In this document: positions 1-9,006 of the stretch, piece by piece
How the letters are laid out: every line of letters begins with the position of its first letter
Numbering within the stretch: position 1 is the stretch's first letter
Origin: Acinetobacter guillouiae CIP 63.46
GTDB lineage: Bacteria; Pseudomonadota; Gammaproteobacteria; Pseudomonadales; Moraxellaceae
Direction of reading: 5' to 3'
NCBI RefSeq assembly: GCF_000368145.1
Contig: NZ_KB849282.1
Location: forward strand, 317,791-381,790
DNA: 64,000 nt
Notes under the pieces: model-generated
What the model saw: the letters and a program-made list of their open reading frames with translations, nothing else
Told to the model about the DNA's origin: nothing
Databases searched by the model: none
Position numbers and translations under genes: made by a program

Positions 1-2
1 AG

Positions 3-272
3 CCTCGGGTCAAAAGCAATGACTTAATGGGCGCATATTATGCGGTACTTGATGGCTTAGGTATTGCTGATCTTCCCTATTTAACGGTAGAACGAGACAT
101 TGCTTCAGGGCGTTTAATCCATCTGTTACCAGAGTGGTGTTCCAATATTGGGGTTGTACAGTTGGTTTATGCATCTCGCAAAGGTCAACGCTTAGTCATG
201 GAAAAATTGATTGAAGATTTAGTCGATGGTATTCGTGCCTATGCCCCTAAACACGACGGTTATATTTTATAA
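3..272 (+). CDS. LysR-family transcriptional regulator, C-terminal part (5' truncated by window edge)
   Basis: The open frame runs in from the left edge and ends in TAA. The visible 89 residues look like the end of a LysR substrate-binding domain: a GLGIADLPYL segment (the usual 'G-x-G-I-A-x-L-P' strand-turn), then a positively charged 'LIHLLPEW' stretch, and a final helix before a short tail. The DNA-binding half lies outside the window, so target and effector cannot be inferred. The internal ATG at 27 is not a real start, because the frame continues upstream. Family assignment is fairly sure; function is unknown. Confidence 0.75.
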   Translation, partial: PRVKSNDLMGAYYAVLDGLGIADLPYLTVERDIASGRLIHLLPEWCSNIGVVQLVYASRKGQRLVMEKLIEDLVDGIRAYAPKHDGYIL

Positions 273-291
273 AGCCAACAATCGAACAATA

Positions 292-320
292 AAAAACCAG
301 AAGCTAAACTTCTGGTTTTT
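292..320. terminator. Bidirectional intrinsic terminator between the LysR gene and ahpC
   Basis: AACCAGAAG (295-303) pairs with CTTCTGGTT (309-317) around a 5-nt loop. An A-run on the left and a T-run on the right allow it to work for both convergent genes. Confidence 0.85.
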
Positions 321-342
321 CAATTCTAATCCTATGCAATGA

Positions 343-906
343 TTAGATTTTACCGATCAGATCAATTGAAGGTGCAAGTGTTGCATCGCCTTCTTTCCAT
401 TTTGCAGGACATACTTCACCTGGGTGTGCGTGCACATATTGTGCTGCTTTCACTTTACGCAGTAATTCTTGTGCATCACGTCCAATGCCACCAGCATTGA
501 TTTCAATAATTTGAATTTTACCTTCAGGATCAATCACGAAAGTGCCACGATCTGCAAGGCCTTCGGCTTCTATCAACACTTCAAAGTTTTTTGCCAAAGC
601 CCAAGTTGGATCACCCACCATTGGGTATTGGATCTTTTTGATTTCATCTGAGTTGTCATGCCATGCTTTATGGGTAAAGTGTGTATCGGTAGAAACTGAA
701 TAAATTTCTACACCCATTTTTTGGAATTCAGCATAGTTGTCTGCTAGATCGCCTAACTCTGTTGGGCAGACAAAAGTAAAGTCAGCAGGATAGAAAAATA
801 CCACAGACCATTTACCCAAGAAGTCTTTTTCAGACACTTCGATAAATTCACCATTTTTATATGCAGTTGCGTTAAATGCTTTAACTTCAGTATTGATCAA
901 ACTCAT
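343..906 (-). CDS. ahpC: Alkyl hydroperoxide reductase subunit C (2-Cys peroxiredoxin)
   Basis: AhpC reduces H2O2 and organic hydroperoxides in the cytoplasm, normally recycled by AhpF, which is not adjacent here. From the ATG at 906 the protein is 187 aa, the usual AhpC length. It has the peroxidatic motif [13 protein letters not shown] with Cys47 and the resolving Cys in EVCPAKW near residue 166. I chose 906 over the longer frame because AAGGAAGA lies 8 nt upstream and the extension would need a TTG start. A weak-minus-35 promoter precedes it. The gene is monocistronic, with its own terminator. Confidence 0.96.
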   Translation of the reverse strand: MSLINTEVKAFNATAYKNGEFIEVSEKDFLGKWSVVFFYPADFTFVCPTELGDLADNYAEFQKMGVEIYSVSTDTHFTHKAWHDNSDEIKKIQYPMVGDPTWALAKNFEVLIEAEGLADRGTFVIDPEGKIQIIEINAGGIGRDAQELLRKVKAAQYVHAHPGEVCPAKWKEGDATLAPSIDLIGKI

Positions 907-952
907 TTGGTCTTCCTTCAATTGGTTTCAGGGATTGCTTATCTGTGAAATC

Positions 953-981
953 ACTATACGAAAAATTATTAAATCGGTAAA
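953..981 (-). promoter_or_regulatory. Putative sigma70 promoter of ahpC
   Basis: On the minus strand, TTTACC (976-981) and TATAGT (953-958) are 17 bp apart and would start transcription about 40 nt before the ahpC ATG. The poor -35 fits activator dependence. OxyR is the known activator of ahpC in many bacteria, but I could not fit a full OxyR site. Confidence 0.4.
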
Positions 982-1126
982 ACTGGAGTTTTTAATAAAA
1001 ATAATCGGTTTTATAGATTTATTTTTCCAATCTGTTGGCTTGGTTTGATCGAAAATATTATTTCAAACTTTGCTTGACCTTTCACCGTTTACTCTATAGA
1101 TTTTCTTTTTGAGTGGACTTTAAAAA

Positions 1127-1462
1127 ATGACGTTCTCAATTCTTTTGGACCAATTCCAAAACCTTCCTTTTGGTACAGACGCTTTTAAACAACTGAAAAT
1201 AAACTGTGAATCTCAAATTGCTCATTCTGAGTCTGATTTTGAGAAAACGGCGATTTTTATGATTTATGGTTTTGCCAAAAACTATGTCTTACTTTATGAA
1301 GATCAAGCCATTACTGCTGAATTTGCAGCAAAAGCAAAAAACCAATTGCTAGGCTATATGCAGCAACTGGACACAGCAATTCAGACTCAAGATCGCGCAA
1401 CAATTCTTAATCACTTAGATCAAGTCACAGCGCACTATATGCAAAGCTCACGAATTTTTTAA
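1127..1462 (+). CDS. Conserved hypothetical protein, 111 aa
   Basis: No family recognised. The protein is soluble and mostly helical by composition. It is Gln/Ala rich (AKAKNQLLGYMQQLDTAIQTQDRATILNHL), with a Phe/Tyr-rich centre (FMIYGFAKNYVLLYEDQ), no Cys, no signal peptide and no membrane segment. It stands alone between ahpC (divergent) and a TetR gene (convergent). Codon use and AT content match the neighbours, so it is likely a real chromosomal gene of the genus. No function is proposed. Confidence 0.7.
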   Translation: MTFSILLDQFQNLPFGTDAFKQLKINCESQIAHSESDFEKTAIFMIYGFAKNYVLLYEDQAITAEFAAKAKNQLLGYMQQLDTAIQTQDRATILNHLDQVTAHYMQSSRIF

Positions 1463-1507
1463 TCATAGCATCCTTGATTTAACAAGCTTGGTTATTCAGC
1501 TTTGTTG

Positions 1508-2131
1508 TTACTGATATACGCTTTCTAAACTGCACCAAGCCGCATGTGACAATGCTGCTTGGTAAACTTTTGGCGTGGCTTTCACTTTACCTGACAACCA
1601 TGCCCGACAATAACTTTCTGTCGATCCAACCATAAATGACAATAATAATTCATGGGGAATATTCTTGATCACCCCATAATCGGGTTGCTGTTTCATCCAA
1701 GCGAATAAGTGCTGATTACGTAAATGATTCTGCTGTTTTAGCTGATCCCGTTGAGTACTTTTAGAAATACTAAAATTGGCAGTATATAAAAATCTGGCGA
1801 AATCAGGATAATCCATGACCCAGTCTATATAACTTGCTGTCATCACTTGGATACCCTGCTGTAGACTTTGTGCAGACAATAATGCTTGATCACGGCGTTC
1901 TGCTTGGTCTTCTATGGCTAAAATATACAGGGCGGCCACTAAACCTTCTTTATTTTTAAAATGGTGATAAATCGCTCCCACACTGGTTTGCGCACGTTCA
2001 CGGATCATTTCTATTGTTGTTGTTTCAATCCCATATTCTAAAAAACAGGCTAATGCTTCCGTTAAAATCACACGTTTTAATTCTGCACGACGCCCACTAT
2101 AACGACGTTCCAACAAACTTTGATTATTCAT
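1508..2131 (-). CDS. TetR/AcrR-family transcriptional regulator
   Basis: A 207-aa repressor-type protein. The N-terminal helix-turn-helix runs over about residues 15-62 and includes TTIEMIRERAQTSVGAIYHHFKNKEGLVAALY, the standard TetR recognition helix with its 'GAIYHHF' core. The rest is the ligand-binding/dimerisation domain. It is divergent from a hotdog-fold gene. The 131-bp gap contains two copies of a 5'-ACAGAAT-N3-ATTCTGT dyad, which probably are its operators, so it likely represses both itself and the neighbour. The inducer may be a fatty-acyl or other lipid ligand, judging only from the neighbour's family. Confidence 0.9.
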   Translation of the reverse strand: MNNQSLLERRYSGRRAELKRVILTEALACFLEYGIETTTIEMIRERAQTSVGAIYHHFKNKEGLVAALYILAIEDQAERRDQALLSAQSLQQGIQVMTASYIDWVMDYPDFARFLYTANFSISKSTQRDQLKQQNHLRNQHLFAWMKQQPDYGVIKNIPHELLLSFMVGSTESYCRAWLSGKVKATPKVYQAALSHAAWCSLESVYQ

Positions 2132-2205
2132 GTACAGCCTTTGATTTTATTTAAGCATTTTCTATATGACATTTTACGCGATTCAAATCTTCTGTCGAGC
2201 CAATA

Positions 2206-2240
2206 ACAGAATTTCATTCTGTATTAGAATAATATTCTGT
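2206..2240. promoter_or_regulatory. Tandem TetR operators
   Basis: A perfect 7-3-7 dyad ACAGAATTTCATTCTGT occupies 2206-2222. A second, less perfect copy, with the shared core AGAAT-AAT-ATTCT (2226-2238) followed by GT, lies 18 bp on, centre to centre. The pair sits in the promoter region of the divergent TetR and thioesterase-like genes. Confidence 0.65.
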
Positions 2241-2262
2241 AAACTAAATAAGGAATACAACA

Positions 2263-2727
2263 ATGAGCCAAACCCTAAAACTGTGGAATAGATTTAAAAA
2301 TAAGCCCGCTGGCAAATGGACATTTTCAAAATTATTGTGCTTAAAAGCGCCTTATTTCAGCAGTATTTCTCCTGTTTTTGAACGACTCGAAACGAATTAT
2401 GCTGAAATTAAAATCAAAAAACACCGTGCTGTACTCAATCATATTGGTACAGTCCATGCTATTGCCATGTGTAATATGGCTGAACTTGCTGGTGGAACCA
2501 TGACCGACGTAACTGTGCCTTCCACGCATCGTTGGATTCCCAAAGGGATGACTGTTGAATATTTAAAGAAGGCTGAAACTGATTTAATTGCGATTACCAC
2601 GCCTGTTGAGCGCAATTTTCAGTGGAATCAAGGTAGTGATTATTTGGTCAATGTGGAGGTCAAAGACACGCAAAATAATCTGGTGTTTAAAGCCGTGATT
2701 ACCATGTGGGTTTCTGCGAAAAAGTGA
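2263..2727 (+). CDS. Hotdog-fold DUF4442-type protein (thioesterase-like)
   Basis: A 154-aa protein resembling the DUF4442/YiiD-type hotdog thioesterase-like group. The HRAVLNHIGTVHAIAMCNMAELAGG stretch has the helix typical of the fold, with an Asn-His pair that may be catalytic, followed by antiparallel strands and an ending in VITMWVSAKK. Such proteins may hydrolyse acyl-CoA or act on acyl-carrier substrates; the substrate is unknown. It is divergent from the TetR gene with operators between them, so it is probably its regulated target. A strong terminator follows. Confidence 0.75.
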   Translation: MSQTLKLWNRFKNKPAGKWTFSKLLCLKAPYFSSISPVFERLETNYAEIKIKKHRAVLNHIGTVHAIAMCNMAELAGGTMTDVTVPSTHRWIPKGMTVEYLKKAETDLIAITTPVERNFQWNQGSDYLVNVEVKDTQNNLVFKAVITMWVSAKK

Positions 2728-2755
2728 TTGTCTAAACCCAAATCATGAAGTTCAT

Positions 2756-2786
2756 AAAAAAACCCTTTGTTTTCACAAAGGGTTTT
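2756..2786. terminator. Bidirectional intrinsic terminator between the hotdog gene and ssb
   Basis: AACCCTTTGT (2761-2770) pairs with ACAAAGGGTT (2775-2784) around loop TTTC. It is flanked by A- and T-runs and serves two convergent genes. Confidence 0.88.
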
Positions 2787-2811
2787 GATAAAGCTTGACC
2801 GTTTTTATCAA

Positions 2812-3420
2812 TTAAAACGGTAAGTCATCATCCAAATCCGCAGGGGCAGCAGTAGGTGCTGATGGTGCAGCTGCAGGTTTAGGCGATTGAAAACCTTGGT
2901 TTACATTGTTTCCGCCATTGCCATAGCCACCTTGTGGATTGGCATTGCCGTAACCACCGCCTTGATTACCTTGATTCGCATAACCGCCACCGCCTTGGTT
3001 GTTGTTAAAACCACCTTGCTGGTTGTTATTGAAACGTGGTTGGTTATAACCACCATTGTCAGCAGCAGCGCCTTCACCTTGTTGACGGTTGTTATCAAGC
3101 ATCTGCATTTGTTCGCCACGAATTTCAGTGGTATAGCGCTCTTGACCATTTTGATCCGTCCACTGACGGGTACGTAAAGAACCTTCAATATAAACTTTTG
3201 AACCTTTACGTAAATACTGCTGTGCAATCTCACCTAAACGGTTGTGCAATACAATACGATGCCATTCCGTTTGTTCTTTTCTTTCACCGGAATTTTTGTC
3301 TGTCCAAGATTCACTTGTCGCAATTGAAAATTGAGTGAGAGAACCCCCATTTGGGAAAGTTTTAGTCTCAGGATCACGACCTAAAGTACCAACTAAAATA
3401 ACTTTATTTACACCACGCAT
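2812..3420 (-). CDS. ssb: Single-stranded DNA-binding protein
   Basis: SSB coats single-stranded DNA in replication, recombination and repair. The 202-aa product has an N-terminal OB fold (residues 1-110: [18 protein letters not shown], then [16 protein letters not shown] and [11 protein letters not shown]). A Gly/Asn/Gln-rich disordered linker of about 75 residues with repeated GGYGN-like units follows. It ends in the acidic tip DDDLPF that recruits partner proteins. The linker's low-complexity sequence creates long shadow frames on both strands, which I rejected. The YajR-like transporter gene lies upstream on the same strand, 51 bp away. Confidence 0.97.
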   Translation of the reverse strand: MRGVNKVILVGTLGRDPETKTFPNGGSLTQFSIATSESWTDKNSGERKEQTEWHRIVLHNRLGEIAQQYLRKGSKVYIEGSLRTRQWTDQNGQERYTTEIRGEQMQMLDNNRQQGEGAAADNGGYNQPRFNNNQQGGFNNNQGGGGYANQGNQGGGYGNANPQGGYGNGGNNVNQGFQSPKPAAAPSAPTAAPADLDDDLPF

Positions 3421-3471
3421 TAGATGTTATCTTCCTATTCGATTCTATGTTTTACTTTATAAGAGTTATGT

Positions 3472-4836
3472 TTAAATGGCTACCTCTTTCCCAAACAACT
3501 GCGTTAAATGTTGTCGCGCAGCATCATCAATTTGCTGTTTATCAACTTTTATATACGCAACTTGCTGGTCAGACATAACCACAACTTCCTCAATACCACG
3601 AATTGACAACAACTGAGAAGTCCAATTATCGGTTTGTTTATCCTCAGGCAATCGTAATACGATTGATGTTAAATATCGTGGTTGAGCTAGCCCAAAACTA
3701 ATGAGCAACCAAAGTATAGCAATAGCTGATAAGACACTCCAACCCATTGTTGTATTATTGAGCAAAATTAATTGTCCACCGAGCGTCCCACCAAAAAAAG
3801 CCCCTAAAAATTGAGCACTTGCATTGACACCCATCGCTGTTGCTTTGGATTGAATCGGTGCTGCTTTAGACAACCATGAAGGGAGTAATGCTTCCATGAC
3901 ATTAAAGGCAATAAAGAACAATCCAAGGCCTAACAACAAGATATATTTGGATTCATAACCAAAAATCAGAACGACTAATCCCGCTATAATTCCCGCAATT
4001 GCCGTTAGAAAAATGCTGCGCATTTTACGGTATTTTTCAGCCAGAATAATGCTCGGAAATGCAAAGAACAAACTTATGACCAACAAAGGCAAGTAAACAA
4101 TGCCATGCTGAGCCAAAGGGATCCCAGCAAAATTGATCAATTGAGAAGGCACATAAACAAACATTGCAGTAAGCAATAAGTGCAGCGCAAAAACTGAAAC
4201 ATGTAAACGATTTAAATCGCCCATTTTTAAGACTTGTTTGAGCTGATGCAGATAACCTTGTTTAAAGTTTTTATGGTGACGTGTGGTTTTAGGCACCATA
4301 AACAACATGAGGATTGCCAATAATCCCATGATTGTTGTTACCCAGAATAGTCCTGAAATCCCCACCAAACTGGTGAGCCAAGGCCCTAAACTAAAAGCCA
4401 CAACAAAAGACAATCCGATACTCATGCCCATCACAGCCATAGCTTTGGTTCGATTCTCTTCACGGGTGACATCCGCCAACAAAGCCATAACAACCGCAGA
4501 TACAGCCCCAGCGCCAGCAATCGCACGGCCAATAATGACCCCATAAATGGTTTCAGACATTGCCGCAACAGCACCGCCCAAAGCAAACAGCAGTAAGCCA
4601 AAAACAATCAAAGGTTTACGACTAAAACGATCTGCCCATAAGCTAAAAGGAATTTGCAGAAGTGCTTGGCTGAGGCCATAAACGCCGACCGCTAAACCGA
4701 TCAAAGCAGGTGTGGCATACTGATAAGACTGACCAACCACCGCAAACACAGGGATAATCATGAACAACCCCAACATGCGTAAAGCAAAAATACTACTTAA
4801 TGCAAAGGTCGAGCGGCGTTCTAAAGGATTCATCAT
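3472..4836 (-). CDS. Major facilitator superfamily transporter, YajR-like
   Basis: A 454-aa inner-membrane transporter with about 12 hydrophobic segments. The motif-A-like loop 'FSLWADRFSRKPLIVFG' lies between the second and third helices. The last about 65 residues are hydrophilic (TSQLLSIRGIEEVVVMSDQQVAYIKVD, then HLTQLFGKE) and look like the ferredoxin-like YAM domain of E. coli YajR, which is also 454 aa. Substrate is unknown; an efflux role is inferred from the family. Two consecutive ATG codons make the start uncertain by one residue. It precedes ssb on the same strand. Confidence 0.88.
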   Translation of the reverse strand: MMNPLERRSTFALSSIFALRMLGLFMIIPVFAVVGQSYQYATPALIGLAVGVYGLSQALLQIPFSLWADRFSRKPLIVFGLLLFALGGAVAAMSETIYGVIIGRAIAGAGAVSAVVMALLADVTREENRTKAMAVMGMSIGLSFVVAFSLGPWLTSLVGISGLFWVTTIMGLLAILMLFMVPKTTRHHKNFKQGYLHQLKQVLKMGDLNRLHVSVFALHLLLTAMFVYVPSQLINFAGIPLAQHGIVYLPLLVISLFFAFPSIILAEKYRKMRSIFLTAIAGIIAGLVVLIFGYESKYILLLGLGLFFIAFNVMEALLPSWLSKAAPIQSKATAMGVNASAQFLGAFFGGTLGGQLILLNNTTMGWSVLSAIAILWLLISFGLAQPRYLTSIVLRLPEDKQTDNWTSQLLSIRGIEEVVVMSDQQVAYIKVDKQQIDDAARQHLTQLFGKEVAI

Positions 4837-4920
4837 ATCTACTGGCTTATCAAAACTGGCGAGCTAATTATCAAACACATCATCGCATATTGTGGCAACT
4901 TTGTGGAAACATTGAGCATA

Positions 4921-4946
4921 AAAAAGAGCACTGTTAAAGTGCTCTT
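4921..4946 (-). terminator. Intrinsic terminator after the DUF475 gene
   Basis: AAGAGCACT (4924-4932) pairs with AGTGCTCTT (4938-4946). Read on the minus strand, a T-run follows the stem, matching the DUF475 gene that ends at 4976. Confidence 0.8.
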
Positions 4947-4975
4947 GTATTGTAATCTCTTTTCTTAAAAAAGGA

Positions 4976-6061
4976 TTAACTCTGTTGTTCAATTCGCTTG
5001 TTATATTGAATCGATGCAATGACTGCCCAAACAATAAAGGCAACACCAATCAAACCTGTTACCACCTCAGGTACATGTAAACCTGTACCACTTGCAATCA
5101 TGATAAATGCCAAAGCACCAATGGCATAATGCGCACCATGCTCAAGGTAGATATAGGCATCAAGTGTACCTTTATCGACCAAGTAAATTGTCATTGAACG
5201 AACAAACATCGCACCAATGGCCAAACCAAGCATAATGATGACAACATCAGAGGTAATCGCAAACGCACCGATCACGCCGTCAAAACTAAACGATGCATCT
5301 AAGACTTCTAGGTAAATAAAGCCACCAATACCCGCTTTGATCACACCTGTAGGTGCACCATTGGCATCATGACCCACAGCATTGCCGTCTTCATCCACTT
5401 CTGGCTCGCCACCCAGTAAATGACTGAGTACTTGTACACCAATATAAATCACGATGCCCCAGATACCTGCCATTGTGACCACAAGGCGTTTCGCTTCATC
5501 TACATTTGCAGCCATAATCAGCAATGCCACTAAAGCAAGGAATACCGACATTGCTGGTACATTGGCCAAGTTGGCTAAACGCTTTTCAATCCATTTAAAC
5601 CAATGGGTATCTTTGCCTTCATCCAAGAAAAAGTTTAAAAATACCAATAACAAGAATGAACCACCAAAAGCGGCGATTTCAGCATGATGTGCCAATAATT
5701 TTTCTGAGTATTGAATTGGATCATTTAATGCCATTTTCACAACATCAAACATGCCCATATCCGCTGTGACTGCAACAATCACAACAGGAAATACCAGTCG
5801 CATACCAAACACAGCAATCAAAATACCAACAGTTAAAAAGATCATTTTCCAGAAATGATCCCAATTACGCAGTACAGATGCATTTACAACAGCATTGTCA
5901 AAAGACAGAGACACTTCCATCACAGCAAGAATTGCCGTAATAGTCAGTGCAGAGAGCATGGCTTGCACGCCTGCATTTGGACCATGGGTAAAGCCCCAAT
6001 ATGCAGAGATTGCCAAACACACGATCGTAAAAAATATTGAGAAACCAAAATGTTTCATCAT
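4976..6061 (-). CDS. DUF475 / TerC-like integral membrane protein
   Basis: A 361-aa polytopic inner-membrane protein. The N-terminal half contains EVSLSFDNAVVNASVLR and the C-terminal half EVLDASFSFDGVIGAFAITSD. These are two inverted copies of the acidic 'E-x-x-x-S-F-D-N/G' motif seen in TerC/DUF475 proteins, where it is thought to bind a divalent metal. A charged loop (GGEPEVDEDGNAVGHDANG) separates the halves. TerC relatives are linked to manganese efflux or co-translational metalation and to tellurite resistance, but DUF475 itself is not well defined. Monocistronic. Confidence 0.85.
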   Translation of the reverse strand: MMKHFGFSIFFTIVCLAISAYWGFTHGPNAGVQAMLSALTITAILAVMEVSLSFDNAVVNASVLRNWDHFWKMIFLTVGILIAVFGMRLVFPVVIVAVTADMGMFDVVKMALNDPIQYSEKLLAHHAEIAAFGGSFLLLVFLNFFLDEGKDTHWFKWIEKRLANLANVPAMSVFLALVALLIMAANVDEAKRLVVTMAGIWGIVIYIGVQVLSHLLGGEPEVDEDGNAVGHDANGAPTGVIKAGIGGFIYLEVLDASFSFDGVIGAFAITSDVVIIMLGLAIGAMFVRSMTIYLVDKGTLDAYIYLEHGAHYAIGALAFIMIASGTGLHVPEVVTGLIGVAFIVWAVIASIQYNKRIEQQS

Positions 6062-6292
6062 GGGAATTCGACCTACGGAGAATAGTTTTTGAATCAGAAA
6101 ACTGAAATAAAAATCGCGTTTTTAATGCGCACATTATGACGACTTTTTCACATTTATCCAAAGTTCTTTGTCATATTTTTATGCAAATACAGCCGAATTT
6201 TCTGCATTCAAATACCTAAAGCAATTTAGAGTTGTTATAGTCTTGCAAACTGAAATCATTTTATAACTTGAATCATTGCATAGGAAAATGAC

Positions 6293-6964
6293 ATGTCTTT
6301 TTCTCAAGACGTATGGCAACGTAATCTTGCTTTATATAACAAAACTTTAGCGCTTCCATTTAACCAAGAACTCGCGACAGGCTCATTAAACAAGGAAGCT
6401 TTTTGTCATTATGTGATTCAGGATGCGTATTATCTGGTGGCTTATGGTCGTGCATTGGCTGTCTGTGGCGCAAAAGCATTTGATGCTGACGATATCATCC
6501 AATTTACCCAAGGTGCGAAAGAAGCAATTGTGGTTGAACGTAGCCTACACGATGGATTTATGAAAGATTTTGGGATTAGCAAAGCTGACTTTGAGAATAC
6601 CCCGCTTACCCTTGCCTGCCATCACTACACTGCTTTTTTAACTGCGACGGCTTGGTCTGAAAGCTATCCTGTGGTTTTGGCTTCGTTACTGCCTTGCTTC
6701 TGGATTTATGCAGAAGTTGGAAAAGATATTGTGAGTAAATCTATTGCCAATAATCCATATCAAGCATGGATCGATACCTATTCGGGTGAAGAGTTTAACG
6801 AAGCAGTTAAAAATGTTTTAGCGACGATTGACCGTATTGCAGAACATTGCGATGCAGATACCCTTGAGAAAATGCATAAGGCTTATACCAAAGGTGCTGA
6901 GTTAGAGTGGTTGTTCTGGGATAGCGCTTATCATCAAAGACAATGGTTAGGCTTAGATCAGTAA
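6293..6964 (+). CDS. tenA: Thiaminase II / aminopyrimidine aminohydrolase (TenA family)
   Basis: TenA hydrolyses aminopyrimidine breakdown products of thiamine to HMP so they can re-enter thiamine synthesis. The 223-aa protein carries the family's nucleophile in LLPCFWIYAE (Cys135, the same number as in B. subtilis TenA), Tyr139, and the catalytic Glu205 in GAELEWLFWDSAY. It stands alone. I looked for a TPP riboswitch in the 5' region and saw none. A GC-rich hairpin follows at 7037-7062. Confidence 0.93.
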   Translation: MSFSQDVWQRNLALYNKTLALPFNQELATGSLNKEAFCHYVIQDAYYLVAYGRALAVCGAKAFDADDIIQFTQGAKEAIVVERSLHDGFMKDFGISKADFENTPLTLACHHYTAFLTATAWSESYPVVLASLLPCFWIYAEVGKDIVSKSIANNPYQAWIDTYSGEEFNEAVKNVLATIDRIAEHCDADTLEKMHKAYTKGAELEWLFWDSAYHQRQWLGLDQ

Positions 6965-7036
6965 TATAATTTTATTGAAAATTAACGATGTAGATAAAGA
7001 TGAATAATTAAGCTACTTCATGTATTACATCTACAA

Positions 7037-7062
7037 CTATCCCTCATAAAACTGAGGGATAG
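7037..7062 (+). terminator. Hairpin after tenA, weak terminator
   Basis: CTATCCCTCA (7037-7046) pairs perfectly with TGAGGGATAG (7053-7062). No T-run follows directly, so it may protect the 3' end or act together with the next hairpin. Confidence 0.5.
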
Positions 7063-7072
7063 CCTCAATAAA

Positions 7073-7094
7073 AAAGAGTGCCAAAGCACTCTTT
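7073..7094 (-). terminator. Intrinsic terminator after the choice-of-anchor I gene
   Basis: AAAGAGTGC pairs with GCACTCTTT around loop CAAA. The minus strand continues into a T-run. Confidence 0.82.
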
Positions 7095-7119
7095 ACTCGC
7101 AACAGAATACATCAAAACG

Positions 7120-8949
7120 CTATTTTAAATTAATCTGATAAATTGCTGTACTGCCACTGACTTCATTGCCCACAATCAACATAGGCTTTGCATTTGGTGA
7201 ATCTTTGGCAGAGACAAACGTCAGTCCTTCAGGACCTAAATCACTTTTCTCAATCAGAACCGGTTTATCATCCTTGTTTAAGATTGGCTGACCTTGGGCA
7301 TCTTTATAAACCTGATCCTGTTTAAAGGTACGATTATTAAAATACTGTATAAACACAGGCTTTTGTGGATTGCTAATGTCGTATACCATTATCCCACTTT
7401 GGCGCTCTAAGCCGATAAAGGCAAAGGTTTTTTTACCAATTGTACCCAGCGCTAAACCTTCAGGCTCAGGTCCTTTCTTGCCACTTCGGTCATCAAAAGC
7501 CGCCGCTTCATGATCACTATTAAAATAATTTGGAAATAGCTCAGCAACTTTACGCTCAAACTCACTGCCTGAATCCCAAACTAACTTACCTTGTGCATCC
7601 CATATACTGAAAGAACGTGCGCCATAGCTATAAAGTTTACTATAGGTCAATAATCCATTGGCATCCAATTTTGGTGAGCCATCCGTGTTGGTTTGATAAC
7701 CCATATTCCAAGCAATGTTTAAACGTCCTAATTGTGTATCATCACGGCACATGCCCGGATCAGTCGCTGTTGCACCACAATAGGCAAAAACTGTGGCATC
7801 TAGTTTGGCCCCTTTTACACCCGCAACAAGATTGGTCAAATGAGCAGGATAATCGCCTTTATTATTGAAACCTTTGACGTTGAATAAATGCTTCATTCGA
7901 ATTGCTTCTGCAAAACCTTTACTTTGATCTCCAGCATAATATGCAGTTGAGTCCTTCAACCATTCACGTGAATCACCTTCATTGGCTGTGACTAAATAAC
8001 TTGCCCCATTGGCTTGATAATGGGCAATTGAATCAGGTTGATACATCCCCACCAAACCCGGCCAAGCCTGAATATTAATTTTTCCATCTTTATCACTGAC
8101 ATCTAGCGCATTATTGGCAAGCCCATGATCTTTATAACCTAATGGAAAAATATCTGTCACTTTTTTAGCGACGATATCAATTTTGGCAATGGCATTATTT
8201 TCTTGTAAGGTCGCCCAAGCAGTTTTCCCATCATTGCTGATGGTGATGTACTCAGGTTCTAGATCCTGAGCCACTGTCGCTTTAGGACCAAAAATGCGTA
8301 CACCCGCTTTAATCAAATCGGCTTTTTTATCATTAAACCCTTTAAAATCGACAAGGTTGGCGGTTGGTCGTTGAATATTGCTGATATCAATAATGCTGAT
8401 TGAACCTTCAGGATCGATACTATAGTCATCATTGGGTTCAGCCTCATTTGCCACCAAAACAGTTTTACCATCTGGGCTAAATGTCAGCATATCAGGCAAA
8501 GCACCAACTTCGACTGTACTGATCAATTTCAAATCTTTGGCATTAAAAAATGCCACAATACCCTTATCTGTTTTTTGTTTGGCTTGAACGGCTAGTGCCA
8601 CAATGCCATTTTTAATCGCAACTGAATTTACTTCTGAATCAGCTAAAGCTTCACGGGCCGAAAGCTCACCAATATGCACAGGTGTTTCGGGTTTAGACAC
8701 ATCTAATACATCAACTAAACCCTTTTTGGCATTGACCACAAATACCCGTTTTGTTGTTGCATCATATGCAGGAATTTCTGCTGCACTTTCAGCAAAAAAA
8801 CCCGTTTCATAACGCCCCAATAAGCTTAAATTAATGCTTTCAGGTGTGGCTTCTTCAACCGTTGGCGCTGTTGTTTTATTATCATCATTACATGCCACTA
8901 AGCCAACAGAAAGCATTGCTAAACACAATGCTGAAACTTTTATGTTCAT
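7120..8949 (-). CDS. Choice-of-anchor I family lipoprotein (phytase/esterase-like beta-propeller)
   Basis: A 609-aa exported lipoprotein. The signal peptide ends in the lipobox LVAC (Cys20) followed by an acidic DDN. The body resembles the choice-of-anchor I family, related to phytase-like and alkaline-phosphatase-like beta-propellers: repeated 'DVLDVSKPE', 'ISIIDISNIQRP' and 'IMVYDISNPQKP' units, 'SPDGKTVLVANEAEPNDDY', 'TANEGDSREW' and 'HEAAAFDDRSGKKGPEPEGLALG'. The acidic patches look like calcium or metal sites. It is probably outer-membrane anchored. A three-unit Pho-box-like array upstream suggests induction by phosphate starvation, which would fit a phosphate-scavenging enzyme. Activity is not proven. 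Confidence 0.85.
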   Translation of the reverse strand: MNIKVSALCLAMLSVGLVACNDDNKTTAPTVEEATPESINLSLLGRYETGFFAESAAEIPAYDATTKRVFVVNAKKGLVDVLDVSKPETPVHIGELSAREALADSEVNSVAIKNGIVALAVQAKQKTDKGIVAFFNAKDLKLISTVEVGALPDMLTFSPDGKTVLVANEAEPNDDYSIDPEGSISIIDISNIQRPTANLVDFKGFNDKKADLIKAGVRIFGPKATVAQDLEPEYITISNDGKTAWATLQENNAIAKIDIVAKKVTDIFPLGYKDHGLANNALDVSDKDGKINIQAWPGLVGMYQPDSIAHYQANGASYLVTANEGDSREWLKDSTAYYAGDQSKGFAEAIRMKHLFNVKGFNNKGDYPAHLTNLVAGVKGAKLDATVFAYCGATATDPGMCRDDTQLGRLNIAWNMGYQTNTDGSPKLDANGLLTYSKLYSYGARSFSIWDAQGKLVWDSGSEFERKVAELFPNYFNSDHEAAAFDDRSGKKGPEPEGLALGTIGKKTFAFIGLERQSGIMVYDISNPQKPVFIQYFNNRTFKQDQVYKDAQGQPILNKDDKPVLIEKSDLGPEGLTFVSAKDSPNAKPMLIVGNEVSGSTAIYQINLK

Positions 8950-9006
8950 AAACAGTCCATTTTTTGTTTAATTTGGCTTAATGTATTCATCACGGGTGTA
9001 AGTTCC

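Noticed and set aside
953-1010. OxyR site at ahpC
   Set aside because: Only a duplicated AATCGGT and scattered ATAG/CTAT tetramers are present; the four-element OxyR spacing does not fit.
2887-3338. Overlapping frames of 96-110 codons on both strands within ssb
   Set aside because: Shadows created by the Gly/Asn/Gln low-complexity linker and the conserved OB fold of ssb.
6160-6292. TPP riboswitch upstream of tenA
   Set aside because: The conserved CTGAGA and related TPP-aptamer blocks are absent; only a short AT-rich leader is seen.
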